A DNA stretch of 40,534 bases from Calditrichia bacterium (GTDB taxonomy: Bacteria > Calditrichota > Calditrichia > JAJRVZ01), in NCBI GenBank assembly GCA_023132435.1, contig JAGLYF010000120.1, forward strand, positions 1 to 40,534, in the 5' to 3' direction. A model generated the notes under the pieces. The model was not told the DNA's origin. It was given only the letters and a program-made list of their open reading frames with translations, and ran no database searches. The stretch's first letter is position 1, and the number at the start of each line of letters is the position of its first letter. Shown piece after piece: positions 8,801-16,174 of the stretch. The position numbers and the translations under genes are program-made.

Positions 8801-9301
8801 TTTGATATCAGTGCAAAAAATGAAGAATGTACTACTGATGAATACTATTTGTATGGCGGTGATATTTCTGATTACGGGAATTTTTTTGAAGAATGGACCG
8901 GACATCTTATAAATAAGTGCGATTTTGACCAGGATATTGCTGAACACTTTGTTGAAACCTTTGGCAGCCGAATTCCTGATTTGTTAACTGCTATCGATGA
9001 TACTGAAGACGGAAGAAAACGTATATTACCGGAACTGCCCCATGTTTGGGGTGAATTAACATATGCATATCGCCATGAAATGGTTATGAGCTTGGATGAT
9101 TTTCTAATACGACGAACACATTTGTTTCCGCTTGATGCAAAACAATCCTGGGACATTCATGAATCAGTGGCAAACCGGTTGGGAAAATTACTAGGCTGGA
9201 CACATTCTGAAAAAAAATCCCAGATTGAACGTTATAAATCAAAAATCAATATTATTCAACATTATCGGGGAAAGGTTAATGAAAATACGATTCGTCGTTA
9301 A
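5894..9301 (+). CDS. Fusion of alkyl-DHAP-synthase-type FAD oxidase and glycerol-3-phosphate dehydrogenase
   Basis: Residues 1 to about 560 match alkyldihydroxyacetonephosphate synthase: N-terminal NWWGWGDP, FAD-pyrophosphate loop PWGGGTSVVGG, YPESFEFSTLGGWIAASSAG, and the catalytic-type triple His in ISHHHGVGLDHR. After a linker (about 560-590), residues about 591-1135 match GlpD: dinucleotide motif VIGGGITGAG, DFASGTSSKSSKMIHGGFRYL, and GGKLTTYRTMAEEM. Both halves are near full length. GlpD oxidises glycerol 3-phosphate to DHAP. AGPS swaps the acyl group of acyl-DHAP for a fatty alcohol, the first ether-bond step of ether lipids. One polypeptide could therefore supply and use the DHAP backbone at the membrane. 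The start is TTG 5894, since the nearby ATG 5898 is out of frame, an in-frame stop lies at 5870, and WWGWG is already close to this start; the ribosome site is weak. The acyl and alkyl partners are not in the window. Confidence 0.88.
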   Translation: MNEKKVNWWGWGDPKKSYDLSSRPFFWTHLKSRLNIPDKPFFFAPKYDEIDIPDCRLSSILFNQLKNFLSESQVSVSNLDRISHTYGKSYHDLIRIRHKLFPNTPDAVLFPESEEQVEKIIKWAKENKIAVVPWGGGTSVVGGVETVHEPYHNGLIVLDMNRMNRVLHIDKSSLVADVEAGIFGPELEIKLQENGLTLAHYPESFEFSTLGGWIAASSAGQQSTLYGKIEDMIESLRMVTPSGIVRTPSHPSAATGPDQKHLLCGSEGILGVITQARIRLKIIPQQKLYTAYLIDTFDGGIEICRRIIQSGLKPATVRLSDEEETDFIFSLRAQKANKWKSWIQHVSLEIVRKRGFLPGRRSFILLGLEGDKEEIKYQRKKINKILMDFKTFGLGEDTAQTWYRHRFESPYLRDVLLDYDILVDTLETSTEWNNVKHLYSTVRNTILTTFHKLKIKGVVTAHLSHLYPTGCSLYFILIAMPVVGKELETWKDLKTAASNAIIKAGGSISHHHGVGLDHRAWIKQDIGDTSVELLRNLKKQVDPQNILNPKKLLPDSNLKVDTFLEKQASAEESLSFSPAVREENIKKLQTEQYDILVIGGGITGAGIIRDAVFRGYRTALIEKNDFASGTSSKSSKMIHGGFRYLKNLEIGLVHEALQERKNLMELAPHLVHPMQCLLPIYEDAPNPPWMVKLGMMLYDGLSGTKSIGAHKMISVDKIHKLEPILRRKGLKKVGLYYDSWADDFRLVMSTIQSAAQKDGVIANYVKAVDIFRENGNVAGIMAQDTITGNIFPIRSRVITNATGPWSDELRNALFKDKQRYIRTTKGIHLLIHREHLPVNNTVVLLSIEDQRPIYAIPWRKFVLIGTTDTDYDSDLDRVQTEKSDVDYLLSSINFYFPYANLSEDKIISTFTGLRPLVYEEQKSASAVTREYQIFEKPTNFFTIIGGKLTTYRTMAEEMVNQMGKVLKTSFDISAKNEECTTDEYYLYGGDISDYGNFFEEWTGHLINKCDFDQDIAEHFVETFGSRIPDLLTAIDDTEDGRKRILPELPHVWGELTYAYRHEMVMSLDDFLIRRTHLFPLDAKQSWDIHESVANRLGKLLGWTHSEKKSQIERYKSKINIIQHYRGKVNENTIRR

Positions 9302-9344
9302 TCCAAACTTAGTTACTCTACCAATCATAAAATTTTGATTATAA

Positions 9345-10601
9345 TCAAATATTCTCATAAATATCCGTTTGTTCATCCCAGCACTGGATTAAATAATCTT
9401 TTTTTTGCTCAAATATTTCAGCCTGTTCTTCTACTAATGTTTCTGCTTCCTCATTGCTCATCTCTTTTGTCTGGTTTAAGAAAGAAGCCACCCGGGCAAA
9501 ATATAACGGTGTCATCATACTGACCAGCAGCTTACGGTTTCCTTTCCAGTGATGAAATGCTGCTGCTACATCATATAGAATTTTTGCCCAGCATTCGGTT
9601 TTAAATATAAAATCTGTATCTGATTTTGCAGTCAATTCAGTTATCGTTTGCCAGCCTTGAGGATTTATGATCTTTTGCCATATTTCATTCCAGTTGCTGT
9701 AGCCTATTTTAAAATCTTTGATTAATTTATGCACGTTTATTTCAAATGCCTGGGGTTCAATATTTAGTTCCGGACCAACACAGGGAACAGGCCTGCTTTT
9801 CTTAACTTCCCTCCAGATTTCCTCGTATTCTTCCATTAAAAGAAAGAGAGTTGTTACAACCTGCCGGAACATAGGGCCGAGGGCTTCAGCGGGATCTTTT
9901 ACATCATGAATCTTAACGCCAAGATTAGCTTGGGCTATTTTCACTTTATTTACCATAGCCGTAGTGGTCAATAAAATATCAATACCGAATCGGGCTACAT
10001 CCGTTTCCCAATCATCCCGGATTAAATATTTTTTAATAAGCGGCAGGGAAAAGGCAAAATCACCGCCAATGGGTTGCCTTACACGGTAGCCATATAAGGC
10101 TCGGGTCAGGTTATAAACAATATTATTAGTAATAGTGCCATCATACTTATAGCGTGTATAATAAGGAGTAACAAAATCCACCCCATCGCTTAATATTGCA
10201 TCGGCCATGTTTTTAACCCAGTCAGTGGTGATTGAACGTAAATCGGAATCAAAAAGAAGTGTGGCTTTGGCCCCCAGCAAATTAGCCCCTTCAAAAATTG
10301 CCCTTACTGCGGAACCTTTTCCCGGAATTCCCCGATATATATTAATGATACGCTCTATCCATGGACTTCTTTCTAGCTCATCACCCTCTTCGCGGGAATC
10401 ATCAACCGATCCTCCATCGGCAACAAAAACAACACACCGGCTCTCCCGGTAATGTAAGGACAGTCCATCTTCAACGGTATTTATCACATGCGCTAGGGTT
10501 GTATCATTATTGAAACATGGGATGCCCACAACAATATCAACAGAACCGAGCCGTTCCAAACGGCGTCTTGTTGGCTGACGTAAGGCTGTACTAAACCTCA
10601 T
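9345..10601 (-). CDS. GT-A fold glycosyltransferase (GT2/GT81-like; GpgS- or mannosylglycerate-synthase-like)
   Basis: The nucleotide-binding start VDIVVGIPCFNND, the DxD metal site in LLFDSDLRS, and RGIPGKGSAVRAIFEGA mark a GT-A transferase. The middle stretch (DFVTPYYTRYKYDG, NLTRALYGYRVRQPIGGDFAFS) resembles glucosyl-3-phosphoglycerate and mannosylglycerate synthases rather than cell-wall GT2 enzymes. The acceptor could therefore be a small glycerate-type molecule (compatible solute), but this is inference. The 418 residues include an extra helical C-terminal third. There is no signal peptide, so a cytoplasmic location is expected. GGAGGT about 8 bases before the ATG supports the start. 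It is the last gene of a minus-strand row and converges on the AGPS-GlpD gene with a 43-base gap. Confidence 0.8.
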   Translation of the reverse strand: MRFSTALRQPTRRRLERLGSVDIVVGIPCFNNDTTLAHVINTVEDGLSLHYRESRCVVFVADGGSVDDSREEGDELERSPWIERIINIYRGIPGKGSAVRAIFEGANLLGAKATLLFDSDLRSITTDWVKNMADAILSDGVDFVTPYYTRYKYDGTITNNIVYNLTRALYGYRVRQPIGGDFAFSLPLIKKYLIRDDWETDVARFGIDILLTTTAMVNKVKIAQANLGVKIHDVKDPAEALGPMFRQVVTTLFLLMEEYEEIWREVKKSRPVPCVGPELNIEPQAFEINVHKLIKDFKIGYSNWNEIWQKIINPQGWQTITELTAKSDTDFIFKTECWAKILYDVAAAFHHWKGNRKLLVSMMTPLYFARVASFLNQTKEMSNEEAETLVEEQAEIFEQKKDYLIQCWDEQTDIYENI

Positions 10602-10652
10602 TGGGATTACCTCCGATGTTTATTTGGCTTTTTTCTCAAATTGCATAAACCT

Positions 10653-10709
10653 GGATAATATCGTGCTGTGATTTGGAAAAATTCCTTCCTAGGCAGCACG
10701 ATATTATCC
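10653..10709. repeat. Perfect 16-bp inverted repeat between two minus-strand genes
   Basis: GGATAATATCGTGCTG (10653-10668) and CAGCACGATATTATCC (10694-10709) are exact reverse complements around a 25-base loop that contains ggaaaaattcc. It sits between the small lipoprotein gene and the glycosyltransferase gene. It may be a terminator without a T-run, an RNA-stability hairpin, or an operator. Confidence 0.6.
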
Positions 10710-10753
10710 TCAATGTTCCTAACGATACATCAAGAATAGTACAATAAAATAAG

Positions 10754-11302
10754 TTATTTTTTCCACTCATGATAATAGTCTATGATTGAGAAGCCAATTT
10801 TATCATAGTCTTGAACAGTTTTTTTAATCGTAAGATGTTTTTGATCTTTTGGCCAGACCAGGAGAGCATTATTTTCACTCCGGAATATTTTTCCATTCGT
10901 TTCAATTCTTTCTGCCGGTGAGATATCCAACAGGATGTATCGTTCGTCGTTTCTAACTTTCAATTCACTATCATCAATCATCACTTTTTGAATAATGCCC
11001 GAATAACTTCCGATTATCGATCCATCTTTTTCATATAATTTTCGCTCTTGTACATAAACACCTTCTTCAACCTGATCTAATAAAAATTTATCCTCCTGAT
11101 ATAACTGGATTAATTCATCGAAATCCGCTTTTTGTTTTTCTTCTTCCGTTTCAGAACTGCGAATATCCGTGTAGGTAACTGTAATTTTACCACTATCAAA
11201 ATTACCGGCAAAATCAATGGTATACTCAACTATATGATAAGTAAGACAGCTGTTCACAAATATGACAATTAAGAATAAAGAAATAAATAATAAAGCCTTC
11301 AT
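10754..11302 (-). CDS. Small lipoprotein of unknown function
   Basis: A lipoprotein signal MKALLFISLFLIVIFVNSC with lipobox VNSC (Cys at residue 19) is followed by about 160 residues of mixed, charged beta-type sequence. I recognise no family. The segment SSETEEEKQKADFDELIQLYQEDKF looks helical; the rest (VYVQERKLYEKDGSIIGSYSGIIQKVMIDD) looks like beta strands. It lies 80 bases downstream of the Omp85 protein gene on the same strand and may be its periplasmic partner, which is only a positional guess. A GGAGG-type site precedes the ATG. Confidence 0.75.
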   Translation of the reverse strand: MKALLFISLFLIVIFVNSCLTYHIVEYTIDFAGNFDSGKITVTYTDIRSSETEEEKQKADFDELIQLYQEDKFLLDQVEEGVYVQERKLYEKDGSIIGSYSGIIQKVMIDDSELKVRNDERYILLDISPAERIETNGKIFRSENNALLVWPKDQKHLTIKKTVQDYDKIGFSIIDYYHEWKK

Positions 11303-11382
11303 GATGAACCTCCTTTTATATTGTTTCTTGCCAGGTGAAGATTGCTCCGAATATTTCCGATTTCAGGTCGTAAGTATTAATT

Positions 11383-14025
11383 TTAGAATAAGAATCCGGT
11401 GGTAAAATAGATAATCGTTTCTTCCGATGAATTTGCCACGGCTAGAGCGAGTGTCAGTTGTCGATCGAGGAATGACAGCCATAACCCCCCACCGGCCGAA
11501 GGATGCCATTTTTTTGAATCTTCATCTTTGTAAAAAACCCGACCGCTTTCCGCAAATAAGGAAAATCCAAATCTGGCCGGAACCAGGACCTTTAGTGGAA
11601 ATAAGTAACTTCGTAAACCAACTGCACCGAAAGCAAGAGCGTCACCAGAAAAACGTTGGCGCTCATAACCAAGCAAATTAGCTCTACCACCTAATAAGGC
11701 GGTCATATGCAAAGGATAATTTCCCCACAATTTTTCGCCCATAAGACGAAAAGCGATAGATGATGTAGTTATAAACTCACTGTGAATATAAGCTCGGGCA
11801 TCTAATGTCATTTTATTGTACTTGTTGTCTCTCTGTAGAAATCCCGGATAATTAAGACTTTTAAAATCAATATACACTCCCTTCAGCGGGGTCAGTTCAT
11901 GATCTCTTGTATCCAGGGTATAACCAAAATTTAAGCCTAGTTGATATCTCTGTTCGGCACTTTCAAGGTTAAGTGTGTCCAGAATAGTGTTGGGATCGAA
12001 TTTAACTTCAGAATTATCATAGGTTGCCCCGACCCAGACGTAATGCTTTTCGGAGAATAGAAAATCAAATGATAAATTTATGTCAAATAAATCAGGTCTG
12101 ATTAGATAAAAATTCCGATCTTCGAGATTTTCATTTATTGTTGTTTCATTTCCAAAACCATAAAAACTGAGATGACCGGTGAGTTTCCGTATATTTAATT
12201 TCGTTCTAAGAGGTTTAATCAGAGTGTTGAATTCACCCTTATAATCGAGAACAAAAGTTTTAATGTTGGTTATATATGCCAAGAATAATGACATGCGATA
12301 GACATATGGATTTACGCGATAACCAAACTCATATAAAACCGGTCCTCCGCCTATGAGCAATCCATCACTACTATTGTATCCAACCCAGAATCCGGCTTTC
12401 CAGTCATGTCCTCTATCCTCAATCTGTGGTTCATATTTTTCATAGATATTGTCTGTTTCCGGGTTAAATGGCTTTGGTTCCGGTGCTTTATCAGTTATCA
12501 GTTTTGAGGATGGCCCCATTATTATCCTGGATTTTTTGCCACTGTCATAAATGATCGATTTTGTATCTGCGGCATAGAAGGGGGTAATACTTAAAAAGTA
12601 GCCATGAACAACTGATTGATCGATGATTTCATTATTCCCTTTTCCGCCGGTTATGATTACTGTAATACTACGGTCTACTTCACCGCTTATTACCGCGGTA
12701 TCATCTCCGCCCAACAGGTCAATTCGGATTTCTTTTGTATAGTCACGATGAAAAGTTTGGCTGAAAAAGGGCTCTCCTTTTTTTTCACCGGTTTGCTTAT
12801 CTTTCTTATGGATTAGAACTTCAACCCGATCATCATCCAACCTCTTTATCTCAGCACATTCCCTTTTATTACTTGTATAAATGGAGACATATTTTGTAAT
12901 CATCTCGTAATATTCTCTGGAAATTTCCTGAAGTTCGTCCCGCCGCATTTTCAGGATATGAATTAACCGTTCCCCTTCTTTTACAAACCATTCATCGGGC
13001 ATTCGATGCACCGCATCTTCAATGACCTGATCAGTTAAACGGATTTGGACAAATGTGGTTACTGAATCCCAGTCCGCAGCGTCAATGGATACCAAAAACC
13101 TGCGATCCAGAAATCTGCCTGACCAGGTGAGATCATTAACCTGTCGGTAATCTTCTCTAAATGGTTCAATCTGGGGTACCGCTACTGTTGTCATCCAGGG
13201 GATGAGACCATTATATAAGGAAAATACCTGATCACGGTCGCGTGGAATTGGTACCCATCTTTTTTTCTTCCCCTCTTTAAATCGAGCCCATTTCCACTGT
13301 CCGATATGACGATCCCAATCTCCTATGATAATATCCATTAAACGTGCTTTTAAGAATTCAAGTACGTCGATTTGGTTGTCATTGTCTTCTTCCAGTACCT
13401 CGAATATCTTATAATTTTTTACAATTTTGTCAGCACCGGCGAATACCAGTTCCGGATCTGTTTCATCTTTGGGATTTTCGGCGAATGTTCCAAATACATT
13501 TTGAAAGTCTTCACGATACTCGCCAAGTTTTGGATCAGTTGGTAATTGCAGGACATAGGGTTGTGAATTGAGGACATCGACCGCATTGAGTAATGGGGCA
13601 GCAACAATTGCTGCTAAGGGATGTGCGGTGCTTATCATATCCTGGACAATGTCGGATACAAAGGTGTCTCTAAAATATTTAGGTAAAACTTTTTCCGGAT
13701 CTTTATTAATAGATCGGAATTTATAATACTTGCCGTTATTTCCTTTAAAATGCAGCGATTTGGTTTGAAATCCACCGCCACGTTTAATGGGCTCTAGTCC
13801 CTCAGCAAAATTATCTATATCAAGTACAGGAACGACAATCGGCGTTGTCCAAAGACTTCTCCACTGAGAACCAAAAAATACTCTGTGTAACCAACCAGCT
13901 TCATATTCAGGGCCAGGAATTACCGTTACCATTTTTTTGACGGTTGTTGATGAATCCGATTCCGAGGAAAAAGCAAAATTTGTCAAAAAAAGCAGGCTGA
14001 AAAGAAACAGAAGAGATTTTTTCAT
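11383..14025 (-). CDS. Outer-membrane protein: atypical-kinase-like region plus Omp85/BamA-type barrel
   Basis: The start is taken at 14025 (MKKSLLFLFSLLFL), not 14067, because a signal peptide begins there (cleavage near AFS|SES) with AGGAAA upstream. Residues about 50-270 include GGGFQTKSLHFKG, a Lys-containing YYKFRSINKD, then IIGDWDRHIGQW (about 230-240) and WVPIPRDRDQVF (about 255-265). The order DxDRHxxxW ... IPxDxDxxF resembles the catalytic and metal loops of CotH, HipA and FAM20-type atypical kinases. A region with GGDDTAVISGEVDRS and GGKGNNEIID follows. The last third reads as a 16-strand surface-antigen barrel (DTRDHELTPLKGVYIDF, GGRANLLGYERQRFSGDA, RFGFSLFAESGRVF) ending in Phe. 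The barrel is strongly supported. Kinase activity is a motif-level inference; similar FCB proteins are usually annotated only as surface antigens. Confidence 0.82.
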   Translation of the reverse strand: MKKSLLFLFSLLFLTNFAFSSESDSSTTVKKMVTVIPGPEYEAGWLHRVFFGSQWRSLWTTPIVVPVLDIDNFAEGLEPIKRGGGFQTKSLHFKGNNGKYYKFRSINKDPEKVLPKYFRDTFVSDIVQDMISTAHPLAAIVAAPLLNAVDVLNSQPYVLQLPTDPKLGEYREDFQNVFGTFAENPKDETDPELVFAGADKIVKNYKIFEVLEEDNDNQIDVLEFLKARLMDIIIGDWDRHIGQWKWARFKEGKKKRWVPIPRDRDQVFSLYNGLIPWMTTVAVPQIEPFREDYRQVNDLTWSGRFLDRRFLVSIDAADWDSVTTFVQIRLTDQVIEDAVHRMPDEWFVKEGERLIHILKMRRDELQEISREYYEMITKYVSIYTSNKRECAEIKRLDDDRVEVLIHKKDKQTGEKKGEPFFSQTFHRDYTKEIRIDLLGGDDTAVISGEVDRSITVIITGGKGNNEIIDQSVVHGYFLSITPFYAADTKSIIYDSGKKSRIIMGPSSKLITDKAPEPKPFNPETDNIYEKYEPQIEDRGHDWKAGFWVGYNSSDGLLIGGGPVLYEFGYRVNPYVYRMSLFLAYITNIKTFVLDYKGEFNTLIKPLRTKLNIRKLTGHLSFYGFGNETTINENLEDRNFYLIRPDLFDINLSFDFLFSEKHYVWVGATYDNSEVKFDPNTILDTLNLESAEQRYQLGLNFGYTLDTRDHELTPLKGVYIDFKSLNYPGFLQRDNKYNKMTLDARAYIHSEFITTSSIAFRLMGEKLWGNYPLHMTALLGGRANLLGYERQRFSGDALAFGAVGLRSYLFPLKVLVPARFGFSLFAESGRVFYKDEDSKKWHPSAGGGLWLSFLDRQLTLALAVANSSEETIIYFTTGFLF

Positions 14026-14090
14026 GTTATATTTCCTAATTTTATGCGGAGTTAAAGACATAATCAATATATATAAATTAAGAAATAAAT

Positions 14091-15011
14091 TTATTTATTC
14101 CGGGTGACAGGATATGTTGTAATTTTGGCTTTTCCATTTCCTCCCTCATCACCAATCAGTAATGATAGGTTTTTTGCAAAAGTGATCCCTTCAGGCTGAT
14201 TATGATGTTTTTTGTCGAGCAAGATCCTTCCTTTGAGTTCTCCATCTGCAGAAATCTCAAGAATAGTACTTCCCTGGGATGAGAGGATGTAGAAGGAATG
14301 ATTTTCAGGATGTCTCGCTATTCCGGAGGGGGCAAAGCTGTTTTCCGTAAGCAGAAAAAAGTCACCTAATTTTTGGACGAAGTTTGGATCGGTTAAATTA
14401 TTAACTTCCTTTATCGAAATAAGAAATCGGGGTTTTTTCTTTAGTTTTTTGTTGGAAAGGGAAAAAGAATAAACGGCGCGTTTCCCATCGTAACCTTTTC
14501 CGGGATATCCTTTACAGGCAAGTAACAATGTTTCAGTATCGGGATCGTAACATAATCCTTCTACATCATTTTTGGAGGAGAGCCTGGTCTCATATTTTTT
14601 ATAAGATACTTCAGATTTATCCTCTCCTTCCTTAAATTCATATAAATCCCCATCACTTGTAACCAGATAAAATAAATCATCAACAATCGCAATTCCTTCG
14701 AAATCTTTTTTTAGTGTTTTCTTGCCCAGGGAAAAAGATTTTACGATCTTGCCATTATCGGGATTGATTTGATAAACATCTGCCCTTTCGTCATTGTGTC
14801 CGAACAGACGACCGTCTTTTGTCGTTGCCAGACCGGATAATTCTTGTAATATATTAGGAAGTTTGACCGACTGTCTGGTTTCAGGATTAAATGAAAAAGA
14901 TTTGATTGTAGCCTTATTCATTGACTTATCTTCACCACAACAATATATAAATAAAACCAGAAGTAGCATTATTTTCTTTGTTATAAAAATCTTATAATTA
15001 TTGAAAATCAT
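14091..15011 (-). CDS. SdiA-regulated-like beta-propeller lipoprotein
   Basis: A lipoprotein signal (ITKKIMLLLVLFIYCCGED) is followed by a six-bladed-propeller-type protein: LQELSGLATTKDGRLFGHNDE, KKDFEGIAIVDDLFYLVTSDGDLYEF, KNDVEGLCYDPDTETLLLACKG, and NQPEGITFAKNLSLLIGDEG. This pattern matches the SdiA-regulated family (PF06977), whose molecular role is poorly known. The translation start could be the first Met or MLLLVLF at residue 15; both leave a lipobox. The gene ends 65 bases before the Omp85-barrel protein start, so the two are probably co-transcribed. Confidence 0.78.
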   Translation of the reverse strand: MIFNNYKIFITKKIMLLLVLFIYCCGEDKSMNKATIKSFSFNPETRQSVKLPNILQELSGLATTKDGRLFGHNDERADVYQINPDNGKIVKSFSLGKKTLKKDFEGIAIVDDLFYLVTSDGDLYEFKEGEDKSEVSYKKYETRLSSKNDVEGLCYDPDTETLLLACKGYPGKGYDGKRAVYSFSLSNKKLKKKPRFLISIKEVNNLTDPNFVQKLGDFFLLTENSFAPSGIARHPENHSFYILSSQGSTILEISADGELKGRILLDKKHHNQPEGITFAKNLSLLIGDEGGNGKAKITTYPVTRNK

Positions 15012-15080
15012 TGATTAAAATGTAGAAAAATCAGTACGAGAAAGCAAAATTAAAAAAAATAATTATTAGAGTTCAATCTC

Positions 15081-15590
15081 TTAGAATTCTCCGGACAGGT
15101 TTGAAAGTGTATCTCCTGATATTCTAAAAACTGTCCATTCATCCATAGCCTGAGCACCCAAATCATTGTAAAAATTCAAAGCATTCATATTCCAATCAAG
15201 GACACACCATTCAAGCCGCCCGCAGTCTCTTTCTGCCGCCAGTGTGGCGAGATATGACAGAATGGTTTTTCCGATACCCATACCACGGTGTTCTGGTTTT
15301 ATATAGATATCTTCAATATATATTCCTGGTCTGCCAAGAAAGGTTGAGAAATTGTGAAAAAACAGGGAGAATCCAATAGGTTTGGTTAGATAATCGGCGA
15401 TTATTACCTCAGCTACCGGTCGCTCTCCAAACAGTGATTTTTTTAACATTTCTTCCGTAGCCACTACTTCGTGAGAGAGTTTCTCATAATCGGCAAGTTC
15501 CTTGATGAGCTCAAGGATAACCGGTACATCATCAGCAGTAGCGAATCTAAGGGTGAGCCCAATAATCTTTGTTCTGATTGGTCTATCCAT
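15081..15590 (-). CDS. GNAT acetyltransferase, diamine/spermidine N-acetyltransferase-like
   Basis: A single GNAT domain of 169 residues. It shows LRFATADDVPVILELIKELADYEK at the N-terminus, the acetyl-CoA loop HRGMGIGKTIL, and the C-terminal hallmark RLEWCVLDWNMNALNFYNDLGA followed by MDEWTVFRI. These lines closely match the spermidine/diamine (SAT) subgroup, so transfer of an acetyl group to a small amine is likely. The real substrate cannot be told from sequence. The protein should be cytoplasmic. It heads the minus-strand row. The upstream DNA (15591-16174) is full of repeats and shows no clear promoter. Confidence 0.85.
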   Translation of the reverse strand: MDRPIRTKIIGLTLRFATADDVPVILELIKELADYEKLSHEVVATEEMLKKSLFGERPVAEVIIADYLTKPIGFSLFFHNFSTFLGRPGIYIEDIYIKPEHRGMGIGKTILSYLATLAAERDCGRLEWCVLDWNMNALNFYNDLGAQAMDEWTVFRISGDTLSNLSGEF

Positions 15591-15616
15591 AGTAATTCAC
15601 TTTATATAATATCTCA

Positions 15617-15744
15617 CGCAAAGGCGCTAAGACGCAAAGTAAATGGGTCCACGAATTCCACGAATGAACACAAATTTAGTTTTAATTTATTTTATAACTA
15701 AGAAATCTACAAAAAATCTATTTTAAATTCGTGTAAATTCGTGG
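15617..15744. repeat. CGCAAAG direct repeat with inverted CCACGAATT arms
   Basis: CGCAAAGGCGCTAAGACGCAAAG (15617-15639) contains two CGCAAAG units. It is followed by an arm starting ccacgaattccacgaat (15649) and its imperfect inverse taaattcgtgtaaattcgtgg (15724-15744). The architecture resembles the 5711-5865 repeat: short phrases repeated about every 10 bases within arms that face each other. Confidence 0.55.
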
Positions 15745-15895
15745 ATAAAAATCTTTGTATCGCTGCTGCAAGAGATGAATTATCCAGTCTATGTATATTT
15801 TTGTAAGTCAGTATCAAAATTTAACAATTATAAGAAATATTACCATTGAAAAAAATGCGAAGATGAAATTATTACAAAATTGCCCCTAAAAGATG

Positions 15896-16026
15896 CTAGT
15901 GTCATGTCAATCAAGTACTGTCGGTTGCGTCATTCCGAACTTGTTTCGGAATCTTAAACGCAAACACAAGATGCTGAAACAAGTTCAGCATGACATTCTG
16001 ATATTTCAAAGATGACATGACACTAG
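15896..16026. mobile_element. 131-bp MITE-like element with 14-bp perfect terminal inverted repeats
   Basis: CTAGTGTCATGTCA (15896-15909) and TGACATGACACTAG (16013-16026) are exact inverse termini. Inside lies a second inverted pair: gtcattccgaacttgtttcg near 15929 and gctgaaacaagttcagcatgac near 15972, which share GAACTTGTTTC. There is no coding capacity and no clear target-site duplication. Confidence 0.65.
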
Positions 16027-16174
16027 TGATATTCCAAATAAAAATGTTTTATAGGAAATAGATTCTTATGTTTGTGTCTATTTTGAATTTATACTACATT
16101 TAAAGATTGAAAATTTTAGATTGAATATTGCAAACTGGAAATTTAATATTAAAAATTGAAGACGGGGCATTTCG

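Larger units (their letters stand above)
15591..16174. other. 584-bp divergent intergenic region filled with repeats
   Basis: No gene is seen between the divergent GNAT and NUDIX genes. From left to right it holds a CGCAAAG-type repeat, an inverted CCACGAATT-type pair and a 131-bp MITE-like element, then AT-rich sequence containing several attgaaa/ttaaaa tracts just before the NUDIX start. Confidence 0.6.

Noticed and set aside
15617-16030. Possible CRISPR array, given repeated short phrases
   Set aside because: The repeats are inverted or imperfect and lack regular spacers; no cas gene is present in the window.
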